A stretch of DNA of 46,196 nucleotides from NCBI GenBank assembly GCA_001994995.1, contig MDJM01000047.1, positions 1 through 46,196 of the forward strand, read 5' to 3'. Positions 1 to 9,600 of the stretch are shown here, piece after piece; position 1 is the stretch's first letter; the number at the start of each line of letters is the position of its first letter. Made by a program: the position numbers and the translations under genes. The notes under the pieces were generated by a model, which searched no databases, was not told the DNA's origin, and saw only the letters and a program-made list of their open reading frames with translations. This DNA is from Candidatus Parepulonipiscium sp. PG-Nuni2H_MBin01 (GTDB lineage: Bacteria > Bacillota > Clostridia > Lachnospirales > Cellulosilyticaceae).

Positions 1-12
1 TTTTTTTTAAGC

Positions 13-41
13 TTGACTTTTAGTTTATTCTGTATTATAAT
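13..41 (+). promoter_or_regulatory. Sigma-A promoter of the first small RNA
   Basis: TTGACT at 13-18 and TATAAT at 36-41 are separated by 17 nt, a near-consensus vegetative promoter. No start codon with a ribosome-binding site follows closely. Structured sequence and terminators follow instead, which suggests that an untranslated RNA is made. Confidence 0.7.
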
Positions 42-137
42 AAATTTATAGTAAAGTTTGAAGTGATACTCTACTTTCACTGATGCTTTGCTTAACAGAA
101 TTGCCACCTACCCCTCAAACTGGAGCGGTTCTGTTAG

Positions 138-163
138 CGTAGCCCCCTGGGCTACGTTTTATT
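138..163 (+). terminator. Terminator-like hairpin
   Basis: An 8-bp GC-rich stem (138-145 with 149-156, loop CCT) is followed by TTTTATT. It is the first of three successive hairpins after the putative small RNA. Confidence 0.55.
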
Positions 164-221
164 ACAATTCCCTGGGGGAATTTTGTATATCTTAAAATTA
201 TATTTTCTGGTAAATGCTAAT

Positions 222-254
222 CCTTGTAGTTTATTGCTACAAGGAATTTTTTTT
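222..254 (+). terminator. Rho-independent terminator
   Basis: A perfect 8-bp stem CCTTGTAG/CTACAAGG (222-229, 237-244) with a 7-nt loop is followed by AA and eight T. It separates the upstream small RNA from the tatD promoter. A further inverted repeat, CCCTCTA (272-278) with TAGAGGG (297-303), follows and has no clear T run. Confidence 0.75.
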
Positions 255-366
255 GTTATTTGGAGTAATTTCCCTCTACTTTGTTTGTTTTAGAAATAGA
301 GGGCTATTTGTGTGCGATTTTTTTGTAATGAATGGTGTTAGAAAATCATATGGAAATTTTTGTGCC

Positions 367-394
367 TTGAAACGATTTATAAATGTAGTATAAT
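367..394 (+). promoter_or_regulatory. Sigma-A promoter of tatD
   Basis: TTGAAA at 367-372 and TATAAT at 389-394 with a 16-nt spacer lie 33 nt upstream of the tatD start codon. Confidence 0.65.
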
Positions 395-427
395 AAGGTC
401 GATAATATTAAGAATGGAGTTTTAATA

Positions 428-1192
428 ATGAAGATATTTGATTCACATGCACATTATAACGATGATAAGTTTGACGATGATAGGGAAACCTTGCTACTAG
501 AGCGGTTAGCTGACTATGTAATTATGAATGTTGGCGCGGATATTAAATCTAGTATGGAAGGTATCGAGCTTGCGCACAAATATAACCATATTTATGCGTC
601 TGTTGGCGTGCATCCACATTATGCTGAAGGGGTTACTGATGAGGATATTGAGTTGTTAAAGCAGCTTGCTACCAAGGATAAGGTTATGGCTATTGGGGAA
701 ATCGGGCTTGATTTTTATTATGACCACTCGCCTAGAGATGTGCAGCGAAGTTGTTTTAAAAAACAGTTGGCTGTTGCTAAGGAACTTAAAATGCCTGTTA
801 TTATTCATAGCCGAGATGCATGCCAAGAAACTTTTGACATTTTAAAGGAAGCAAATGTTTCAGATGGTGTTATTCATTGTTTTTCTGGTAGCAAAGAGTT
901 GGCTTTAGAGTATATCAAGCGAGGTTTTCATATAGGTATTGGCGGTGCATTAACTTTTAAAAATGCGCGTAAAACGGTTGATGTGGTTAGGGAAATACCG
1001 TTAGATAGGATTTTACTTGAAACTGATGCGCCATATTTAGCACCCGTGCCTTATAGGGGCAAGCGTAATGATTCATCATTTTTGGTGCATGTTATACAGA
1101 AAATAGCTGAAATCAAGGGTATTTCTAGCGATATTGTTGCCACACAAACTTTTAGTAATGCACGCAGATTATATAGGATTAGCAATTTATAG
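428..1192 (+). CDS. tatD: TatD family metal-dependent hydrolase (DNase)
   Basis: The 254-residue product matches the TatD/YabD family in length and motifs. It has the N-terminal metal-binding FDSHAHYND (HxH near residues 7-9), VGVHPHYA near 60, GEIGLDFYYD near 92 (metal-bridging Glu), IIHSRDA near 125, IHCFSGS near 150 and LLETDAPYLAP near 195. The family is TIM-barrel hydrolases with 3'-5' exonuclease activity, implicated in DNA turnover and quality control. A weak site (TGGAG) precedes the ATG. In Bacillus the same gene lies before yabE, rnmV and ksgA (rsmA). Here the order is kept but rnmV (ribonuclease M5) is absent. Likely transcribed from 367-394 and ended by the hairpin at 1249-1271. 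Confidence 0.93.
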   Translation: MKIFDSHAHYNDDKFDDDRETLLLERLADYVIMNVGADIKSSMEGIELAHKYNHIYASVGVHPHYAEGVTDEDIELLKQLATKDKVMAIGEIGLDFYYDHSPRDVQRSCFKKQLAVAKELKMPVIIHSRDACQETFDILKEANVSDGVIHCFSGSKELALEYIKRGFHIGIGGALTFKNARKTVDVVREIPLDRILLETDAPYLAPVPYRGKRNDSSFLVHVIQKIAEIKGISSDIVATQTFSNARRLYRISNL

Positions 1193-1248
1193 CTACTCCT
1201 ATTAATTATTACAGAATTATTACAGAATTTATTATTTTTATAATGCTT

Positions 1249-1280
1249 AAACCTTAGTATTATCAAGGTTTTTAAATTTT
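1249..1280 (+). terminator. Terminator after tatD
   Basis: A 7-bp stem AAACCTT/AAGGTTT (1249-1255, 1265-1271) is followed by a T-rich stretch. The stem is AT-rich and so weak. Confidence 0.5.
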
Positions 1281-1469
1281 TAGCTACTTTTTTATATTAA
1301 AATTGTTACAAAAAGCTTGCAATTTTAATCCTTTTAAGTTACAATAGGTTTATAAGTTGTTAAGCAATATCTAATATTTTTCTGATAAACATCAAATGAA
1401 AAGCTTGCCAGTAGGCGTATAATAAAAAATTTTAATTATTTATTTAATGGTCCAATCAAGGAGGTAATC

Positions 1470-2549
1470 ATGAATAGTAGTTTAAGAATCGCTTTATTAT
1501 CAGGAGGTTTACTTGTATTAGGTACAGGTTCAATCGATGCGTATAGTCAATCAGAAAATGTAGTTGCAGTGGTTGAGGAAGATAAAGTGGCTCAATATGA
1601 AGATGTTTTTGTGGAAGATATAGCTCCATCAATTGTTTTAGAGGAAAATGAGATTGTAACACAAATCCAAATGGATAGATGGGAGACTGATGTTACAATT
1701 ATTACAAACGGAATTCCCGAGAGAGTTAAGACTACTGCAAATACAGTAGAAGAATTGTTATTAGAACAAAATATTGATATAGCATATGATACGGCGCTAA
1801 GCGCACAGTTAAATGCTAATATAACAGAAGGATTTGAATTAGATATTAAAACAACCGAAGTAAATCTAGCTTCTGTAGAAGAGATAATTCCTTATTCGAC
1901 TACAATTACGCCAACTGACCAATTAGCGTTAGGGGTAACTGAGATTGTAGAAGAGGGTATAAATGGAATTAAAGAAAATATTATAGAGGAAGTATATTTC
2001 GGGGGAGAATTAGTTCAAGCAACTCTAGTATCAGATGTTGTGCTTGTGGCAGCACAGAATAGAGTTGTAAATGAGGGTACATATGTTGCCCCATCAATTG
2101 TGGACCCAGAGTTAGTTATTTTACCAGCTTCAACGTCAAATGCTGATATTGCTAAGGCGAAGCCATCACAGATTGAAAATGATAGAGATGCGATTATTTG
2201 TGAGAACACTGGTACAGTATATAATGTTACTGATAAGTACATTTTAGAAGCGACTGCTTATACTGATATTCCAGGAGACATTTGGTACAATATAACTTAT
2301 ACTGGAGACCCGACTTTCGTAGGTATGGTGGCGGTTGACAAAAACGTTATTCCTTTAGGTACGATTTTATATGTTGAAGGTTATGGTGTGGCTATAGCTG
2401 GAGATGTTGGTGGTGCGATTAATGGTTATGACATTGATTTATTTATGAATACTTATAATGAATGCATTACTTTTGGTAGACAAAATGTTACTGTTTATAG
2501 GTTGGAGGACCAAACTATAGATGTACAACAATTACGTAAAGGTGAATAA
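1470..2549 (+). CDS. Secreted DUF348-G5-3D domain cell-wall protein (YabE-like)
   Basis: The start is fixed by the strong site AAGGAGGT 8 nt before the ATG. The first ~25 residues form a short, weakly charged signal peptide (hydrophobic core ALLSGGLLVLGTG). Residues ~70-130 resemble a DUF348 module (TNGIPERVKTTANTVEELL), ~130-205 a G5 domain (VEEIIPYSTT ... VNEGTY), and ~260-350 a 3D domain. The three 3D aspartates are visible in VAVDKNVIPLG, AGDVGG and GYDIDLFM. Such proteins are extracellular and peptidoglycan-associated, related to resuscitation-promoting factors and MltA-like lytic transglycosylases. The catalytic role here is inferred. A 200-nt AT-rich region separates it from tatD, so it is probably transcribed separately. 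Confidence 0.88.
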   Translation: MNSSLRIALLSGGLLVLGTGSIDAYSQSENVVAVVEEDKVAQYEDVFVEDIAPSIVLEENEIVTQIQMDRWETDVTIITNGIPERVKTTANTVEELLLEQNIDIAYDTALSAQLNANITEGFELDIKTTEVNLASVEEIIPYSTTITPTDQLALGVTEIVEEGINGIKENIIEEVYFGGELVQATLVSDVVLVAAQNRVVNEGTYVAPSIVDPELVILPASTSNADIAKAKPSQIENDRDAIICENTGTVYNVTDKYILEATAYTDIPGDIWYNITYTGDPTFVGMVAVDKNVIPLGTILYVEGYGVAIAGDVGGAINGYDIDLFMNTYNECITFGRQNVTVYRLEDQTIDVQQLRKGE

Positions 2550-2556
2550 TTTTATG

Positions 2557-2585
2557 AACAGCGTTTAATGACGCTGTTTTTTTTG
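2557..2585 (+). terminator. Terminator after the G5-3D gene
   Basis: A perfect 8-bp stem AACAGCGT/ACGCTGTT (2557-2564, 2571-2578) with a 6-nt loop runs into a T tract. Confidence 0.8.
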
Positions 2586-2633
2586 TGCTTAAATTGGGAA
2601 TAATATGTAAAAAAGATTGTGGAGGTAGTATTG

Positions 2634-3479
2634 ATGATTGCAACAGCAGAAGGAACTAAGGAAGTTTTGCATAAGTATCCATTTATATTTCAGAAGAAGT
2701 TTGGGCAGAACTTTTTGATTGACCCGCATGTGTTAAATAAGATTATTGCGGCAGCAGATATTAGTAGAGATGATTGCATTTTAGAGATTGGGCCGGGTAT
2801 AGGAAGTGTGACGGAGCAGTTGGTAGAACATGCGGGTAAAGTTATTTGTGTAGAGATAGATAATCAGTTGATTCCGATTTTAAACGAACAGTTTGGGCAT
2901 TATGATAATTTTGAGTTAATTCATAATGATATATTGAAACTAGATTTAGGGGATTTATTTGGTGGGGAAGAAAAGGTTAAAGTGGTAGCGAATTTACCTT
3001 ACTATATTACTACGCCTATAATTATGATATTGTTGGAAAACAAATTACCTTTAGAGAGCATAACTGTTATGGTGCAAAAAGAGGTGGCACTAAGAATGGC
3101 AGCGCAGCCTGGTACTAAACAGTATGGGGCGATTACGGCTGTAATGAATTATTATTGCGAAACTAGCTTGGTGGCAAATGTGCCACAGAATTGTTTTATG
3201 CCACGACCGAAAGTGGATTCTGCGGTTATTAAGTTAAAGTTATATGAGGAGCCGCCTATTCATGTGGAAGATGAGAAGATGCTGTTTAAAGTAATTAAGG
3301 CTGCTTTTGCGCAAAGACGTAAGACTTTGTTAAATAGTTTGTGCGCGCACTTTGAGATAGATAAAGAAGAGGTTAAAAATATGTTAGATGAGATAGGAAT
3401 TGAAGCAAATATTAGAGGGGAGACATTGGGATTAGAAGAATTTGCGAAAATATCAGATGTGTTGTCTAAACGGCATTAG
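2634..3479 (+). CDS. rsmA: 16S rRNA (adenine1518-N6/adenine1519-N6)-dimethyltransferase
   Basis: RsmA/KsgA dimethylates two adjacent adenines in the 3' terminal helix of 16S rRNA during 30S maturation, using S-adenosylmethionine. The product of 281 aa has the family hallmarks: KKFGQNFLID near residue 20, the SAM-binding ILEIGPGIGSVTEQL near 50, VEIDNQLI near 78, and the catalytic NLPYYITTP near 122. The ATG at 2634 is preferred over an in-frame GTG at 2619 because GGAGG (2621-2625) lies 8 nt upstream of it. The usual Firmicutes neighbour rnmV is missing. In Bacillus the genes after ksgA are yabG, veg and sspF; here a giant repeat protein follows 150 nt later. Confidence 0.95.
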   Translation: MIATAEGTKEVLHKYPFIFQKKFGQNFLIDPHVLNKIIAAADISRDDCILEIGPGIGSVTEQLVEHAGKVICVEIDNQLIPILNEQFGHYDNFELIHNDILKLDLGDLFGGEEKVKVVANLPYYITTPIIMILLENKLPLESITVMVQKEVALRMAAQPGTKQYGAITAVMNYYCETSLVANVPQNCFMPRPKVDSAVIKLKLYEEPPIHVEDEKMLFKVIKAAFAQRRKTLLNSLCAHFEIDKEEVKNMLDEIGIEANIRGETLGLEEFAKISDVLSKRH

Positions 3480-3629
3480 AGAAAAATATTAGGAGTCAAG
3501 CTGACAATGGATATTTATTAGAGTTAGTAGATGTAGCCTAGCTTGGGCCTATATTTTCTTTTGTTCTACCCAAATACAAATTTTCATATATATATAATGT
3601 TAAGCAAGTACAAGAAAAGGAGAGGGCGT

Positions 3630-6600
3630 ATGTATTTAAATACTTTTATTAATCTGGAAGAAAACATTAACGGCTACTCAAAAACTGGCAAACCAGTGAC
3701 AGGACATATAACTATAACGATGCCAGGAAGAGTGAAATTATATGTAGACGGATTACGCGATTCAGTAACTAAAAATTATGTATGTTATGTAATTAGTAGG
3801 GTAAAGAATAAGGCTATTAAATTAGGCGAAATAAGTATACCTAGCACAAACAAGCAAACTAACTGGAAGATTAACGTAAAGGATGTGTGTGGAAAAGGAG
3901 TAGATGCACCAAGTATTGATGCGGTTGCAATTGTAATTGAGGGTGACAATAGTGGAAATACAGATGTAATATTAGTAGGGTATATAGGTGATAGATACTT
4001 AATAACGCCGTTATTAGAAAAGGCTTTGCCAAAAGCAGCTAAACCACCTTTAGTACTAGAGCAAGAGAAGCCTAAAAAAGTTGAAGAGGTTCAGGTAACT
4101 CCTGTTGAAGTTACTCCGGTTGAAACTCCTGCTCCAGTTGAAGTTACTCCTGTTGAAGTGGCTTCTGCGCCAGTAGTTGAAGAAGCTCCTGCTGATGTTT
4201 CTCCTGTTGAGGCTCCTGCGCCAGTAGTTGAAGAAGCTCCTGCTGATGTTGCTCCTGTTGAGGCTCCTGCTCCAGTAGTTGAAGAAGCTCCTGCTGATGT
4301 TGCTCCTGTTGAAACTTCTGCTCCAGTAGTTGAAGAAACTCCTGTTGAAGCGGCTCCTGCTGAAGTTACTGAGACACTTACAGAAGTGGACCCTGAAGTT
4401 ATTGAAGTAGCTGAAGAACTAAAAGAAGCACATGAGTTTATTTCTGAAATAGTGGAGGAGTTAAAAGAAGCTGAGGAAGTAGATAAAACAACTGAGATTA
4501 ATCAAGCGCAAGCGACGTTAGACCAAGCGACAGATACAGTTAATCAAGCTGAGTCTATGCTAGATCAAGCATCTAATACATTAGATCAGGCTGAAACTAC
4601 TTTAAATCAAGCCGAGACTACTTTAAATCAGGTGGAGGCTACGGTTAATCAAGCTGAGGAAGAGGAAATTAATGAAATAATTGCAAGAGTCCATAATTTT
4701 AAGGATAATTTCCATCAACAGTTAATTGAAAAAGCTAGGGCTGAAGCTGAATTAGCAGAGAAGATAAAAGTTGAAGAGGCTAATAGGGCCGAAGATAACA
4801 ACGCTAAAGGAGCTTTTAAAGAGAAGTTTGAAGAAGTTAAAGAGAACTTTAAAGAAAAGTTTGAAGAGGTTAAATCTAATTTAGCACATGACAATAGAAC
4901 AACTGTTGTGGAGCAAGTGGATAAAACTGAGGAGCTTGATGAATTTGATGCTAGCGAAGCTACTGTAATAGAAGCTGTTAGTAAGGATGAATCTAAAAAG
5001 AATATTAGTGGAGTTGTTACTGATATTAAGGCTAAAGTGCAGCATGTGTTTGATAAGTTTGGTACTAAAATGAAGGCTGATATTGAGGAAGAGTTAGCTG
5101 AGTTGCAAGAGGAGCTGCAAGAGGAGTTAAAGGAAGTTAAGAGTGAAGCGTATGAAGACTTTAACGAAATTAAAGCTGCTGTAAAAGCTGATATGGAAAA
5201 AGATATTCAGGCTTATAAGGCTGATATTGAAAAAGAAATTAAGGATTACGAAGAATCTGTTAAAGCTGATATTAAGCACGATATTAAAGACTATAAAGCT
5301 GATGTTGATAAAGATTTTAATGCTTATAAAGAATCTGTTAAAGCTGATATTAAGCACGATATTAAAGACTATAAAGCTGATGTTGATAAAGATATTGAAG
5401 GTTATAAAGAATCTGTTAAAGCTGATATTGAGCACGATATTAAAGACTATAAGGCTGATGTTGATAAAGATATTGAAGGTTATAAAGAATCTACTAAATT
5501 CAATATTGATAAAGATATTAATGCTTATAAAGCTGATATTGAGCACGATATTAAGGCTTACGAAGCTAATGCTGATAAAGAGTTTAATGCTTATAAAGAA
5601 TCTACTAAATCCAATATTGATAAAGATATTAAAGCTTATGAAGCTGATGCTAATAAAGAGATTAAAGCTTATGAGGCTGATGCTAATAAAGAATTAAGTC
5701 CTTCTATTGATAAAGCGTTAAGTGAAATCAACAAAGTTTTAGGTGCTGATGATATAGTGGAAGCTGCTGAGACTATTTTAAAATATAAATTTAATGCACA
5801 GCCAGAAGTTAATGATGAAGTGAAAATATACAGTGACCAAATATCAAACGCTTTAGAGGAAATTGATAAACTATTAGGGGCGGATGATGTTGTTGATGCG
5901 GCTGATAAAATTTTGCAAGATAATATTTCTAAAAGTTCGCAAATTAACTTAAAACTTGTGTTACATGTTTTAAAGGTAATTAAGGATGCGTTGGAAGATA
6001 GTGGCTTTGAACAGAAGGGTGAGGCGAATGCAGGAGTTATTAGTGATATTGACTCAGATGTTACTACAAACGCAAATGTTAAACCAGGCATGGCAGCTAC
6101 AGCTGATTTTGGTGCAGATGAAGTTGTGGATGCAACTGAAGCTAGCATACAGAAGGAAAAAAACGAAGGCACAAACGGTTTAGGGCATAAAAAAACAGAA
6201 AAACTACATACGGAAATAGGAGAAGAAAACGAAGTTGAAATGCAAAAGGAGCTTAAGACTGCACAGCTTGAAGCTAAAGAACTTTTTGGTGATAAGCTTG
6301 AGGCTCCAGAAGTTGAGGCACTAGAAGTTCAAGAGTTTGAAGCACAAGAGCTTTCAGCACAAGAAATTGAAGAGTTTGAAGCACAAGAAGTTCAAGCACA
6401 AGAACTTGAGGTCCAAGAGTTTGAAGCACAAGAACTTGAAGTCCAAGAGTTTGAATCGCAAGAACTGTTAGATAATGAGATTGAGAAGTTAGAGGCGGAA
6501 CTTGAAAAGTTGGAGGAAGAATTAGAGAACGCACTTTTAGATGGTGACGTACATAAAGATAAACCACCTACTATGGAGGAACTTAAGTTTGCTATTGAGG

Positions 6601-9600
6601 AAATTGTTACAGCGAGCATGAGAGAATCGAGAATTCAGGATGCGGACCTTGTGGATGGTATGGTAAGGCATTATGTTAAGGATTTAGTTAAGGAAGCTAT
6701 AGCGGATATGTACCAACAAACTGAAGGTTTTAGCTTGCAAAGTCAGTTTAGAAGTTACTTAAAAGATGCTTTAGAATATGTTTATAATACAGCATTAGAA
6801 AAAGCACAGTCTGTACCTAAAGCTGAGTTTAATAGTGGTGCAAAAAATCAGATTAGGAAGTTTATAAAAGATGCGTTAGAAAGCATTTATGAGAAAGCGC
6901 TGGTTAAGGCGGGTATTAACCAAGAAGCGATTGTACCAGATGCTGTTGATGAAGCTTATACTGACTTTAGCACATTAGCATTAGCTGAGTTTGATGTGCA
7001 GGATTTGATGGATGATGCGTTAAAGCAGGTTTATGATGACGAAGAAAATAATCAAGATGATGAAGGTCCAGATTTTGACGCAGCAGATTTTGTTAAAAAT
7101 GTGTTCCATGATGCTTTAACTGAAATTTTCGTACAGTCTCCAGTTAAGAGAGAGATTTATGGTTTTATTAAAAATGCTTTAAATGATGTGCGTAGTAAAA
7201 CTGATGATATGCTTAGTAACGGGGTATCGGCTAAGGCGTTAAAACAGTTTATTGAAATTGCGTTTGAGAAGGTATATGACAATACTTTAATTACAGCACA
7301 TATAATTGTGGTAACAGGTGGCAAAGTTGAGAAGGCTTCTTATGACGAAATTATTTTGGCTGAAGATGAGGTTCAACAGTTGTTTGAAGATGCGTTAGAT
7401 TCAATTGAGTCGAATAAGTCTGGGCGACAATTTAAAGCGTTAGTAAATGATGCGTTGGCGGAAATTTTTGCTAGAAGTGAGGTAAAAAATCAAGTTGGAG
7501 ATGTTCTTAAAGAGGCGTTAAAAGAAATCTGTGATAAAGTATATTCTTTAAGCGCAGATGGTGTTACAGAAGGGTCGATTAAATCGTTTATCCAAGGGAC
7601 GCTTGAGAGTGTGTATGATAAGGTGTTAGTGAAGTCTGGGTTAATTCCGGGAGCTATAGATAAGTCTACTAATGCGGTTTTAACGCAGGATAAGGTGCAA
7701 AAGTTAATTGAAGATGCGTTAGAAGAGGTGCCATCGCCAGATAAGTTGCCACTAAAGCATTGGATTACTGATGCGTTAAAACAGATTTTTAATAAGTATG
7801 ATGATTATGAAACAGGAGCTGTTAGTGCTAATACTTATCAAGGTGGAGCTGACAAAGGACAGTCTGATGCTAATGATGGTCATACTGAAGTAGCTCATAC
7901 TTATCAAGTTACTCATTCTGATAATGTAGATAGCGATGTTACTCATTCTGATAATGTAGCTGGCGATGTTACTCATTCTGATACAACGCCTGCTGATGAT
8001 GTAGCTCATGATAATGAAGTAACTCATGCTAGCGATGTAGCTTATGATAATGAAGTAACTCATGCTAGCGATGTAGCTCATGATAATGAAGTAACTCATT
8101 CTGGCGATGTAGCTCATGATAATGAAGTAACTCATTCTGATGATGTAGCTCATGATAGCGACGTAGCTTATTCTGGCGATGTAGCTCATTCTGATAATGT
8201 AGCTAATAATAATGAAGCAACTCATTCTGATGATGTAGCTAATAATAATGAAGCAACTCATTCTGGCGATGTAGCTTATGATACCGAAGCCGCTCATGCT
8301 GATAATATTTCTACTACTAAAAGCGAAATGGTAACTACTAAGCATATTAAAGATTTAATTAAAGAAGCGCTAGCAGAAGTTAAAGCCCAAGATAAGAAAC
8401 CTACTGCACCTAAATCTTCAGCTAAAATGTCTATCTCAGATATTTTAGGTATGGTTGAAGGAATTAAATCTATGTTACCGAAAAAGCCAACTAAGCCAGA
8501 CGTTAAGCCGCCACATGTAGAGTCGCCTATAGTGCCTGAGCATGTAACGGAGATTAAACCAGTATTAACACCACAGCCGATTCCTAGACCACACCCTAGA
8601 CCAGAGCCGGAATCTAGTACTGAATCTAGTACCGAATCTAGTACTGAATCTAGTAGTATACAACAAATGAAGCAAGCTATCGAGGAGTTAGCAGAATTGT
8701 TCGACAATTTAAATAAGAAGGCCGATGCTAATTCTCAAACTGAAACTAATTCTAAAACCGAAACTGATTCTATTACTGAAACTAATTCTGGAAATAGCTA
8801 TAATGAGAATGCTAGTTCTAGTAGCGTTGAAAATTTGCAAGTGATTGAGCAGAAAATCGAAGGCTTAATGCAAGAAGAAGCAGGTTTAAAGCAAGAAGAA
8901 GAAGGCGATAAACAAGCTGAGGCTGGTGAAGTTGCTACTGTTAGTGGCTTAGAGCAGTCACATGGAAGTGTTAGTGAGATTGATAAGGCACAAGATTTGG
9001 AGCAAACGGATGCTAATAAAGTTTCGCAAACAGCAGGCTTAATAGAGCATATTCAGGGTGAGATAGAGAAGTTAGAAAGCTTGACAACTACTGATAACGA
9101 TGAATCTTATACTACTAAGCAGAATGTTAATAACGATGAATCGCATACTACTGAGCATAATGACGACGAAACGCATACTACTGAGCAGGATGTTACTCAT
9201 AATAATGAAGCGCATACTACTGAGCATAATGTGACTCATAATAACGATGAATCGCATACTACTGAGCATGATGTGACTCATAATAACGATGAAGCTTATA
9301 ACACTGAGCATGATGTTACTCATAATAACGATGAAGCTTATAACACTGAGCATGATGTTACTCATAATAACGATGAAGCGCATAATACTGTTACTCATAA
9401 TAACGATGAATCGCATACTACTGTTACTCATACTACTGAGCAGACTGTTACTACGACTACTACTACTGAGTTAGAGCATGAAATTGAGATTTTAGAACAA
9501 CAAGTATTAGATTTAGAGCAAGAAGAACAAGGGTTGGAACAAAAGGAAGAAGGAGAAAAGCAAGCTGAGGCTGGTGAAGCTGCTACTGTTGCTGGCTTAG

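Larger units (their letters stand above)
48..254 (+). ncRNA. Putative structured small RNA of unknown family
   Basis: Transcription from the promoter at 13-41 would start near 48. The transcript can fold into a stem 50-56/86-92 enclosing 62-66/77-81, then an 11-bp stem 94-104/125-135, then hairpins 138-145/149-156 and 166-172/176-182, each followed by a short T run. A stronger terminator lies at 222-254. The RNA may therefore be about 110 nt or about 205 nt long. No convincing ORF with a ribosome-binding site was seen. I compared it by eye with 6S RNA, T-box, c-di-GMP and SAM elements and could not place it. It may be a regulatory leader of tatD, but tatD has its own promoter at 367-394, so an independent RNA is more likely. 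Confidence 0.45.

Noticed and set aside
48-254. 6S RNA at the start of the window
   Set aside because: The 5' and 3' ends do not pair into the long 6S rod, and the central bubble was not found; only local hairpins are seen.
7776-8345. Long minus-strand reading frame (189 codons) rich in Ile, Met, Ser and Tyr
   Set aside because: It is antisense to the His/Asp repeats of the giant gene. The repeat unit length is a multiple of three, so all frames stay open periodically. It has no ribosome-binding site and an implausible composition. The same holds for minus frames at 9428-10015 and 10833-11402 and for the plus frame at 5227-5697.
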